Source of the DNA: Paraburkholderia sp. BL21I4N1
GTDB lineage: Bacteria > Pseudomonadota > Gammaproteobacteria > Burkholderiales > Burkholderiaceae
Direction: 5' to 3'
Assembly: GCF_002973525.1 (NCBI RefSeq)
Contig: NZ_PVEN01000007.1
Location: forward strand, 310,001-374,000
Length of the DNA: 64,000 bases
The position numbers and the translations under genes were made by a program. Shown piece after piece: positions 35,589 to 42,986 of the stretch (positions within the stretch are counted from its first letter, which is position 1; each line of letters opens with the position of its first letter). The notes below the pieces were generated by a model that saw only the letters and a program-made list of their open reading frames with translations, searched no databases and had not been told where the DNA came from.

Positions 35589-36803
35589 ATGACTATTTCT
35601 CTCGTCTCGCCCTTGTCCGCCACACTCGGCTTCGCCGGCACGCTCGCTCATATCGCCGCGAGCGCGGCGGAGCGGGAACGCAATCAGCGTTTGCCGCACG
35701 AGGAAATCGCCGAGCTCAAGGCGCTCGGCTTCGGCGCGCTGCGCCTGCCGGTCGACGCGGGCGGGCTCGGCGTGTCGTTGCGCGAGCTGTTCGTCGTGGC
35801 ACGCGACGTCGCGGCGGCGGATTCGAATATCGCGCACGCGTTTCGCAACCATCTGTGGCAGGTCGAAGCGGCGCTCAGACGACGCGATCATCCGTTCCAC
35901 GCGCACGTTCTCGATTTGACGGGCCAAAAGAAGACCATCGGCCTCAGTTTCGCCGACACCGACGCCGTGGCGGCCGGCGCGCGGCCGAGCCGGGTGCTGA
36001 GCCGGCTCGAATGGGACACGGCGCGGCACACGTATATCGGCTCGGGCGAGAAGGTCTACGCGACCGGCAACCTGTACAACGATGCGTTCGTCGGCCTCGC
36101 GGTCGAAAGCCGAGAGAATAGGACGGTGCAATACGTGCTCGAACGCGGCGACGGGGTCGGCAACGAAGACGGCTGGCAAGGTTTCGGTCAACGTCTGACG
36201 GGCTCGGGCACCGCGACGTTCCATGCCGTGAGCGTGCCCGAGGCGCATGTCTATCCGCCCGATCCGCCGCGCCCCGACGCGGCCGCGCCGTGGGGCTACA
36301 CGTTTCACCAGGTCTATCTGACGAACTGCGTCGCGGGTATCGTGCGGCGGGTCGCGCTGGACGCCGTCGAGGTGTTGCACGCGCGTGGACGCAACTTCTA
36401 TCACGGCGACGCCGCGCATCCCGCCGACGAGCCGGTGCTGCAAGCGCTGCTGGGCCGGATTCGCGCGTATGCCGCCAGCGTCGAGGCCAACGCCGACCGC
36501 GCCGTGGCGGCGCTGCAGCATGCGTGGGATCGCTATGGAACCGCCGACGAATACGACGCCACACTCGCCGCCACGCTCGCGGCGGCGGAAGCCAAGGTCG
36601 TGGTCGACGATCTCGCGCCGCAGATCGCCAGTTGGCTGATCGATCTTGGGTCGGGCTCGGTGGTGTCGCGCGTGGGCGCATTGGACCGGCATTGGCGCAA
36701 CATCAAGGTGATTGCCTCGCACAATCCGCGTCTGTACAAGGAGCGGCTACTCGGGCAGAACCTGCTGACCGGGCAGCTTCCGCCGACCGGCGCATTCTTC
36801 TAA
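35589..36803 (+). CDS. SfnC/DszC-like acyl-CoA dehydrogenase-fold monooxygenase
   Basis: The 404-aa protein has the acyl-CoA dehydrogenase fold: helical N-terminal part (LPHEEIAELKALGFGALRLPVDAGGLG), beta domain (GLSFADTDA..., WDTARHTYIGSGEKVYATGNLYNDAF) and helical C-terminal bundle. It ends IKVIASHNPRLYKERLLGQNLLTG. This pattern matches group D flavin monooxygenases such as SfnC and DszC, which use reduced flavin and O2 on sulfur compounds. It lies 10 bp after ssuA, so it probably desulfurises or oxidises the imported compound. No flavin reductase is adjacent. Confidence 0.82.
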   Translation: MTISLVSPLSATLGFAGTLAHIAASAAERERNQRLPHEEIAELKALGFGALRLPVDAGGLGVSLRELFVVARDVAAADSNIAHAFRNHLWQVEAALRRRDHPFHAHVLDLTGQKKTIGLSFADTDAVAAGARPSRVLSRLEWDTARHTYIGSGEKVYATGNLYNDAFVGLAVESRENRTVQYVLERGDGVGNEDGWQGFGQRLTGSGTATFHAVSVPEAHVYPPDPPRPDAAAPWGYTFHQVYLTNCVAGIVRRVALDAVEVLHARGRNFYHGDAAHPADEPVLQALLGRIRAYAASVEANADRAVAALQHAWDRYGTADEYDATLAATLAAAEAKVVVDDLAPQIASWLIDLGSGSVVSRVGALDRHWRNIKVIASHNPRLYKERLLGQNLLTGQLPPTGAFF

Positions 36804-36930
36804 GCGCGCACGGCTTGCCGGGTTCGCCTCGATGGGGTCCCTATTCGCCTTCCGCCGCTCGCGCAGCGGCTTGTCCAACTCGGCGAGCGCGAACCGATGC
36901 ATAAGATGAGCCGCCACCTGCTCCCGTATT

Positions 36931-36956
36931 AAGGCCCGCGGAGCGCCGCGGGCCTT
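36931..36956. terminator. bidirectional hairpin between convergent operons
   Basis: AAGGCCCGCGG (36931-36941) and CCGCGGGCCTT (36946-36956) form a perfect 11-bp stem with a 4-base loop. It lies between the sfnC-like gene and the end of the convergent binding-protein gene. T-runs are short on both sides. Confidence 0.65.
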
Positions 36957-36959
36957 CTC

Positions 36960-38114
36960 CTACTTCTCCACCACGCCCAGCAACGCCTGCTTTCCGCCGA
37001 CGTATTTGTACAGCGAAATCACGCCATGCCGCAGATCGCCTTTCGAATCGAACTGCGTTTCGCCCAGCACGCCCCGGTAATCGGTCGCCGGCATCGCGGC
37101 GAGAATCTTCGCGGAGTCGGTCGATTGCGCGCGCTTCATCGCCGCGACGATCACGCCTACCGCGTCGTACGCGAACGGCGAATTCAGCACCGGCGCGTAG
37201 CCGAAGCGCTTCCTGTAACGTTCGACGAAAGCCGGACCGTCGGCCATTTTCAGCAGTGGTGCGCCGGCGATCGAGCAGATCACGTTGTCGGCGGCGTCGC
37301 CCGCAAGTTTGGCAAGATCGTCCGCGCACAGACCATCGCCCGCCAGCACTTTCACCGTTATACCGAGTTGCTTCGCCTGCTTCGCGAACGGACCGCCGGT
37401 GCCGTCGAGGCCGCCGTACATGATCGCGTCGGGCTTCTCACCTTTGATCTTCGTGAGAATCGCGCGGAAATCGACGGCCTTGTCGGTGCTCGCGTCGTGC
37501 GACAACACGGTGATGCCGTTCGCCTTCGCCTGCTTTTCGAACTCGACCGCCAGCCCCTGGCCGTACGCGGTCGAATCGTCGACGATCGCCACCGTCTTCA
37601 CCTTCAGCGTTTTGGCCGCGTAGTCGGCGAGCGTCGGGCCCTGCTGCGCGTCGGTGGCGACCACGCGGTAGGCGGTCTTGAATCCCTGCAGCGTGTAGGC
37701 CGGATTGGTCGCGGACGGCGACACCTGCACGACCCCGGCGTCGTTGTAGATTTTCGACGCGGGAATAGTCGAGCCCGACTGCATATGTCCGACCACCGCG
37801 ACCACCTTATCGTCCACCAGTTTCTGCGCGACCTGGGTCGCCTGACGCGGATCGCCCGCATCATCCTGCGCGTCGAACACCAGCGTAACCTTCTTGCCGC
37901 CGATCACGAGGCCCGCCTGATTCGCTTCCTCGATCGCCAGACGCGCGCCGTTTTCCGTGTCCTTGCCCAGATACGAGGCCGGTCCGGTGACGGGCGCGGC
38001 CTCGCCGATTTTCACCATCTCGTCGGCACGGGCAACGCCCACGGCCGCCGCCGCGAGGCTCCCCAGAATGCCGACGGTCGCCATGCCGCGACCCAAGGCT
38101 GTACGTTTGCTCAT
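36960..38114 (-). CDS. Leu/Ile/Val-type periplasmic binding protein, orphan
   Basis: The 384-aa protein has a signal peptide (ends VGVARA) and the LivJ/LivK fold: VKIGEAAPVTGPASYLGKDTENGARLAIEEAN, VVGHMQSGSTIPASKIYNDAGVVQVSPSATNP, AIVDDSTAYGQGLA, FAYDAVGVIVAAMKRA. It binds branched-chain or other amino acids for an ABC importer. No liv permease or ATPase genes are adjacent. Its promoter region contains one of two copies of a 33-bp box shared with the asparaginase promoter, so its ligand may be an amide or amino acid linked to asparagine metabolism. Confidence 0.87.
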   Translation of the reverse strand: MSKRTALGRGMATVGILGSLAAAAVGVARADEMVKIGEAAPVTGPASYLGKDTENGARLAIEEANQAGLVIGGKKVTLVFDAQDDAGDPRQATQVAQKLVDDKVVAVVGHMQSGSTIPASKIYNDAGVVQVSPSATNPAYTLQGFKTAYRVVATDAQQGPTLADYAAKTLKVKTVAIVDDSTAYGQGLAVEFEKQAKANGITVLSHDASTDKAVDFRAILTKIKGEKPDAIMYGGLDGTGGPFAKQAKQLGITVKVLAGDGLCADDLAKLAGDAADNVICSIAGAPLLKMADGPAFVERYRKRFGYAPVLNSPFAYDAVGVIVAAMKRAQSTDSAKILAAMPATDYRGVLGETQFDSKGDLRHGVISLYKYVGGKQALLGVVEK

Positions 38115-38262
38115 GCTTCACCCGAATAGTAGTGAGTGGTGGTTGGCCGCGACGAACCGGCAGCGCCGTTCATCGATTGCCGATTGCCGCTTGAATACAC
38201 AGGCCGCTCGCGGCGCCGCGTCGTTCGTCAGCGGTTCCAAATTTATGTAACCAGAATGCGTG

Positions 38263-38295
38263 GGCATTGCATCGATCTGCCGAAAAATAGAAGAA
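38263..38295 (-). promoter_or_regulatory. 33-bp box, copy 1 (upstream of binding-protein and GlxA-like genes)
   Basis: This copy begins GGCATTGCATCGATCTGCCG on the + strand and ends AAAAATAGAAGAA; it matches copy 2 (39519-39551, opposite strand) at 31 of 33 positions. Relative to the leftward binding-protein gene it has the same orientation that copy 2 has to asparaginase. A -10-like TAAATT (38245-38240, minus strand) begins 17 bp beyond it. It is a candidate site for the GlxA-like regulator encoded next to it. Confidence 0.7.
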
Positions 38296-38337
38296 TTGCG
38301 TCAGGTCGGGAATGCGTGAATCCGCGGCACGTCCCCG

Positions 38338-38343
38338 TATAAT
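38338..38343 (+). promoter_or_regulatory. -10 element of the GlxA-like regulator gene
   Basis: A perfect TATAAT lies 27 bp before the ATG at 38371. No good -35 is found 17 bp upstream, which suggests that the promoter is activator-dependent or weak. Copy 1 of the 33-bp box ends 42 bp upstream of it. Confidence 0.5.
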
Positions 38344-38370
38344 CGGCACACACCGTCCTCGAGTTCGCGC

Positions 38371-39462
38371 ATGCCGACTGCCCGCTCCGCTCCCTCTGTT
38401 TCCGTGCCCGCCGGGCCGTCGGCGCATGCGCTGATCGAGCAACTGGACACGCTGCCGCGCACCCCGCAGACTCGCCCGAGCCGCTCCGATGCGGAGTTGA
38501 GCATCGCCATTCTGTTGTGGCCTCGCTTTCCGATGCTGTCGCTCGCCGGCTTGTGCGACGCGCTGCGTCACGCCGCGGACCGTGGCGACCAGAGCCGCCA
38601 GTTGCGCTGCCTCTGGACGATCGTCGGGGTTCAGGCCGAAGCGGTCGAAGCAAGTTGCGGCATCCCCGTGCAAGTGCAATCGGCGTTTCCCGATGTCGCG
38701 CAATTCGACTATGTGGTCGTGATCGGCGGGCTGCTGCCGCATCTGGACCAGGTCGACCGGCGCTACTGGGACTATCTGCAACGCGCCGCTCAGGCCGGCA
38801 TTCCACTGGTCGGCATGTGTACCGGCAGCTTCGTGCTGGCGCGTGCCGGTCTGCTGGAGGATCGCGTCGCCTGCGTGCACAGTTTTCATCTCGACGACTA
38901 CAAGCGCATGTTCCCGGCGCTGCGCGTCATCACGCACGCCGACTATCTGATCGACGGCGACCGCATCACCTGCGCGGGCGGGATTTCCGTGGTCGAACTG
39001 GCCGCGCGCCTGATCAGTCTGCATTGCGGGCCGGACCGCGCGTCGAAGGTCATCCATCAGATGACGGTTAGCCGTCAGGGCGGCTCGTCGTTCGTCGAGC
39101 GGCGCGCCGCGCTGGGTTATCTATCGGTCGAAGACGCGACCGTGCGTCACGCGGTGCTGCTCATGGAAGAGAACCTCGAAGCGCCGCTGAATATCGCCGT
39201 CATCGCGAAGATGATCGGCATCAGCGTGCGCAATCTCGAACGCGCCTTCATGACCGAGATGGACGCGTCACCCAATGAGTTCTATCGGCGGATGCGGTTG
39301 CGCTACGCGCGCTGGATGCTCGTCAACACGGCGCGCAAGATCACCGACATCGCTTACGAATGCGGCTTTGCGGATTCGGCGCATTTCATCCGCGTATTTC
39401 GCGAAGCCTATGGCGTGACGCCCGGCAAACTGCGCACCTCGCGCGGCGCCGTCACGGCCTGA
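38371..39462 (+). CDS. GlxA-like AraC-family regulator with DJ-1/PfpI sensor domain
   Basis: This 363-aa protein has an N-terminal DJ-1/PfpI (class I GATase-like) domain (about 45-220; LSIAILLWPRFPMLSLAGLCDAL, VVVIGGLLPHLD, GMCTGSFVLARAGLL). A C-terminal AraC double HTH follows (about 255-355; IAVIAKMIGISVRNLERAFMTEM; ITDIAYECGFADSAHFIRVFREAYGVTPGKLR). Such regulators (CdhR, ArgR, GbdR types) activate genes for amino-acid or quaternary-amine catabolism. Copies of a 33-bp box flank its gene, before the divergent binding-protein gene and before asparaginase, so it probably controls both. Confidence 0.88.
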   Translation: MPTARSAPSVSVPAGPSAHALIEQLDTLPRTPQTRPSRSDAELSIAILLWPRFPMLSLAGLCDALRHAADRGDQSRQLRCLWTIVGVQAEAVEASCGIPVQVQSAFPDVAQFDYVVVIGGLLPHLDQVDRRYWDYLQRAAQAGIPLVGMCTGSFVLARAGLLEDRVACVHSFHLDDYKRMFPALRVITHADYLIDGDRITCAGGISVVELAARLISLHCGPDRASKVIHQMTVSRQGGSSFVERRAALGYLSVEDATVRHAVLLMEENLEAPLNIAVIAKMIGISVRNLERAFMTEMDASPNEFYRRMRLRYARWMLVNTARKITDIAYECGFADSAHFIRVFREAYGVTPGKLRTSRGAVTA

Positions 39463-39518
39463 GTTTTGCCGGGCCGCGACCCGCGCCTCGCATCGCGCGC
39501 GCCGGGTAGCTGCCGCGT

Positions 39519-39551
39519 TTCTTCTATTTTCCGGCAAATCGATGCAATGCC
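39519..39551 (+). promoter_or_regulatory. 33-bp box, copy 2 (asparaginase promoter)
   Basis: This copy reads TTCTTCTATTTTCCGGCAAA at its left end and finishes TCGATGCAATGCC. It is the reverse complement of copy 1 (38263-38295) with two mismatches. A -10-like TACATT (39570-39575) begins 18 bp after it, so the box overlaps the expected -35 position of the asparaginase promoter, as activators of class II promoters do. Confidence 0.7.
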
Positions 39552-39608
39552 TCGGCCAGAGACGCGCCGTACATTCAGGCCTCGTACTCCCAACCTGATC
39601 GAACCCGC

Positions 39609-40601
39609 ATGACAGCAAAAGCCAATCTCGTGGTGATCGGCACCGGCGGCACCATCGCCGGCCAGGGCAAAGCCAGCGTCAATACGTCCTCGTACCTGTG
39701 CTCCGTGCTCGGCATCGACGAGATTCTCGGCGCGATTCCCCACGTGGCCAAGCTGGCGAATCTGCGTGCGGAGCAGTTGCTGCAGACCGGCTCCGAGAAT
39801 TTCAACAACGCGCATCTGCTGGCGATCGGCCGTCGCGTCGCCGACCTGCTCGCGCGAGATGAGGTCGATGGCGTGGTGGTCACGCATGGGACCGATACGA
39901 TCGAGGAAACCGCCTACTTCCTGCATCTGACGCTCAAGAGCGCGAAACCCGTGGTGGTGGTCGGCTCGATGCGGCCGCCGTCGGCCATGAGTTCGGACGC
40001 GGCGTTGAATTTATACGATGCGCTGGCGGTCGCCGCGCATCCGTCGTCGCGCGGACTCGGTACGCTGGTGGTGGCGAACAACGAGATTCACACGGCGCGC
40101 GATGTCGTCAAGAGCAACAGCTTCAAGCTCGACGCGTTCCGCTCGCCGTACGGTGCGCTAGGCGTGGTGATCGAGGGCGTGCCGCGCTATTACCGCCGGC
40201 CGGCGCGCGACCATACGCTCGACACGCCGTGGTCGATCGACGCGCTCGACACGTTGCCCAAGGTCGACATTGTCTATGCGTACGGCGCGCTCGACGCCGA
40301 CACGCTCGACGCGATCGCCGCGAACGCGCGCGGGCTGATCTATGCGGGGACCGGTAACGGCAACGTCGCCGGTCATCTGATCAATCCGTTGCGGGTGGCG
40401 GCAAGGCGCGGTGTCCACGTGGTTCGCGCGTCGCGCACGGGCAGCGGCGTCGTCCTGCACAACGGCGCGCAACCCGACGACGAATTCGGCTGGCTCACGG
40501 TCGACGACCAGCCACCACAGAAAGCCCGCCTGCTGCTGACGTTGGCCCTGACGCAAACCGGCGACCGGGAAGCATTGCAGGCTGTTTTCGAGCGGTACTG
40601 A
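39609..40601 (+). CDS. L-asparaginase/glutaminase family, no signal peptide
   Basis: This 330-aa asparaginase has the two catalytic threonine motifs, IGTGGTIAG (residues 9-17) and THGTDTIEETAYF (about 93-105), followed by GSMRPPSAMSSDAALNLYDAL. Layout and length match type II (AnsB-like) enzymes, but no signal peptide is present, so it is probably cytoplasmic. It hydrolyses asparagine, perhaps also glutamine, to the acid and ammonia. Its promoter carries copy 2 of the 33-bp box, linking it to the upstream GlxA-like regulator. Confidence 0.9.
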   Translation: MTAKANLVVIGTGGTIAGQGKASVNTSSYLCSVLGIDEILGAIPHVAKLANLRAEQLLQTGSENFNNAHLLAIGRRVADLLARDEVDGVVVTHGTDTIEETAYFLHLTLKSAKPVVVVGSMRPPSAMSSDAALNLYDALAVAAHPSSRGLGTLVVANNEIHTARDVVKSNSFKLDAFRSPYGALGVVIEGVPRYYRRPARDHTLDTPWSIDALDTLPKVDIVYAYGALDADTLDAIAANARGLIYAGTGNGNVAGHLINPLRVAARRGVHVVRASRTGSGVVLHNGAQPDDEFGWLTVDDQPPQKARLLLTLALTQTGDREALQAVFERY

Positions 40602-40837
40602 AACGGGCGAATCCGGCATTGCGCGACTGGCGCGCGCCTCCACGCTCGAGCGCCGGGCCGCGAGGTCATCGGATCCGCCCTGCCGCGAAGGCACACACCC
40701 TCCACCGGCCACCGCCCCACCAAAGCGCCTACAATCCGGGCATAAGGTTTGCTCCGCCGTTTTGCCCGTACGACCTCGTTGTGTTCACACGCGGCCACGC
40801 ATAAAACGACAGCGCTCCTCAACCGGAAAGTGTGCTC

Positions 40838-42793
40838 ATGAAAATATCGTTACCGCCGCCGCAGGGGCGGCCGAACCGCGTTTACCCACCGGGCACGCCC
40901 AGTCTGCATGGCCTCGCGTCGGTGATTACGGGCGTGGTGGTGGTGTGCGGGCTTTACTTCGCCCGCGAGGTGCTGATCCCAATCACGCTGTCGGTGCTGC
41001 TCAGCTTCCTGCTGGCCCCACTCGTGCAAATGCTGCGGCGGCTGCATATGGGGCATTTGCCGTCGATTTTTATCGCGGTGCTGTTCGCCCTCGCCACGCT
41101 GCTCGCGGTCGGCGGGCTGATCACGGCGCAACTGGTGCAACTGGCCGGCGACCTGCCGCAGTACCAGGTGGCGATCGAACAGAAAATCGAAACGGTGCAG
41201 GAGAAAACGGTCGGCCGCGCCGATTCGCTGATGAGCCGCGCCGCCGCGACCTTGCAACGGGTCGCGCCGTCCAAGCCGAGCCCGCCGCGTCTCACCGGAC
41301 GCGCCGCACGCAATGCGCCGCCGGTGCCGACGCCGGTCGAAGTGCACGAGCCCTCGCCCACGCCGATGCAGCTCGCGCAACGCGCGCTGTCGCCGGCTAT
41401 CGCGCCGATCGAGACCACCTTCATCGTGCTGGTGGTGACGATCTTCATTCTGCTGCAGCGCGAGGATCTGCGCGACCGGCTGATCAGCCTGTTCGGCTCG
41501 CGCGATCTGCATCGCACCACCACCGCGATCAACGACGCCGCCGGCCGGTTGAGCCGCTACTTCGTCGCGCAACTGGGCGTGAACCTCAGCGCGGGCGGCA
41601 CGATCGCGATCGGGCTGGCCATCATCGGCGTGCCGGGCGCGCTGCTGTTCGGCGTGATCGCCGCGCTGCTGCGCTTCGTGCCGTACATCGGCATCTGGAT
41701 CGCGGCGATCCTCGCGGTGTTTCTCGCCGCCGCGATTCAGCCGCAATGGACCATGGCGGTCTACACGCTGATTCTGTTCATCGTCGTCGATGTGGTGGCC
41801 GGGCAAATCGCCGAGCCGCTGCTGTATGGCCACCGCTCGGGACTGTCTCCGCTCGCGGTCGTGGTCGCGGCGATTTTCTGGAGCTGGCTGTGGGGGCCGA
41901 TCGGCCTCGTGCTGTCCACGCCGCTCACGTTGTGTGTGGTCACGCTCGGGCGTTACGCCGACCGGCTGAACTTCCTCACCGTCCTGCTCGGCGACCAACC
42001 CGCGCTCACGCCCGCGCAGAACTTTTATCAGCGGCTGCTCGCAGACGATCCGCATGAGGCGATCGTGCAGGCCGAGCGCCTGTTGCGCGAGATGTCGCTG
42101 ATCGACTACTACGACAAGGTCGCACTCGAAGGCCTCAAGCTCGCTCGCAACGACGCAATGCGCGGCGTGCTGATGCCGGACCAGTTGCAGCGGATCAACG
42201 ACGCGCTGGTCGATATCGTCGAAAATCTGGAAATCGCCGACGGCTTGCCGGACCGCATGTCGCGCCCCGACCCGGCGGACGCGGCCGGTGCGTTGCTGGC
42301 GTCGGCCTCGGCGGATCTTTCCGAGCGGCACGACAGCCACATTGCGGCGCATCCGCAGTTGAGCATGAACGCGCAGAAGACCTCCGTGCTGTGTGTGCCG
42401 GGACGCGGAGCATTCGACGAAGTCACGACCGCGGTCGCCGTGCAACTACTCGGCCGCTACGGCCTCGCACCGATGATGGCCACGCACTCGGGCTACCGCA
42501 GCGCGCGCGCCGACGAACCGAGCTTCAAGGACGCGCCCATCATCTGCATCGTCTCGCTCGACGCGCCGGAGTCGCCGCCGTATCTGCGCAATATGCTGCG
42601 ACGCACGCGCGAATGGCGGCCCCGCGCGACGCTGGTGGTCGGTGTGGGCGGCGCGCCGGAAGGCATGCAGGAGACGGGCGCGACCGGTGCTTCGCATACG
42701 GCGCCGACGTTCCGCGCGATGATCGATGAATGCCAGGCGGCGTCGAGCACCCAGCACACGCGGCAGGCATCGCATGTGGGCGGCGCGGATTGA
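40838..42793 (+). CDS. AI-2E family (PerM/TqsA-like) permease with long cytoplasmic C-terminus
   Basis: The 651-aa protein has a typical PF01594-like membrane region (residues about 20-385): a helical pair near the N-terminus, a large loop with a Pro-rich stretch (about 145-175), then a cluster of helices including GVPGALLFGVIAALLRFVPYIGIWIAA. After about residue 385 there are some 265 more residues without membrane helices, nearly doubling the usual length. ATG 40838 is chosen over GTG 40832. Family members are transporters or channels of uncertain substrate. An intrinsic terminator follows. Confidence 0.85.
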   Translation: MKISLPPPQGRPNRVYPPGTPSLHGLASVITGVVVVCGLYFAREVLIPITLSVLLSFLLAPLVQMLRRLHMGHLPSIFIAVLFALATLLAVGGLITAQLVQLAGDLPQYQVAIEQKIETVQEKTVGRADSLMSRAAATLQRVAPSKPSPPRLTGRAARNAPPVPTPVEVHEPSPTPMQLAQRALSPAIAPIETTFIVLVVTIFILLQREDLRDRLISLFGSRDLHRTTTAINDAAGRLSRYFVAQLGVNLSAGGTIAIGLAIIGVPGALLFGVIAALLRFVPYIGIWIAAILAVFLAAAIQPQWTMAVYTLILFIVVDVVAGQIAEPLLYGHRSGLSPLAVVVAAIFWSWLWGPIGLVLSTPLTLCVVTLGRYADRLNFLTVLLGDQPALTPAQNFYQRLLADDPHEAIVQAERLLREMSLIDYYDKVALEGLKLARNDAMRGVLMPDQLQRINDALVDIVENLEIADGLPDRMSRPDPADAAGALLASASADLSERHDSHIAAHPQLSMNAQKTSVLCVPGRGAFDEVTTAVAVQLLGRYGLAPMMATHSGYRSARADEPSFKDAPIICIVSLDAPESPPYLRNMLRRTREWRPRATLVVGVGGAPEGMQETGATGASHTAPTFRAMIDECQAASSTQHTRQASHVGGAD

Positions 42794-42819
42794 ATGGGTT
42801 GAATAGGTTGAATGATCAG

Positions 42820-42856
42820 AAACCGCGAGTCACCTGAGTGGCTCGCGGTTTTTTTG
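42820..42856 (+). terminator. intrinsic terminator after the AI-2E-type permease gene
   Basis: AAACCGCGAG-T-CAC (42820-42833) pairs with GTG-G-CTCGCGGTTT, and the T-run continues to about 42855. It lies 27 bp after the stop codon. Confidence 0.88.
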
Positions 42857-42986
42857 TACCCAAAATGAGGACAGCCCGGCCCACGCCCTCCTTCATACTC
42901 GGTTATCGATTCGCACCGCTTCAAACGAAGAGCCCTTTGACTGGCCTCGGCGGGCAATCCTTAGCCTTGAGCACCAGGAGACACGC

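Noticed and set aside
35547..37200. Overlapping minus- and plus-strand frames around the sfnC-like and binding-protein genes
   Set aside because: Shadows of the acyl-CoA-dehydrogenase-fold protein and the LivK-like protein. No domains.
40850..42445. 531-codon minus-strand frame across the AI-2E-type permease
   Set aside because: Composition dominated by Arg, His, Asp and Gln with no recognisable motif. The + strand frame has clear membrane helices and a terminator.
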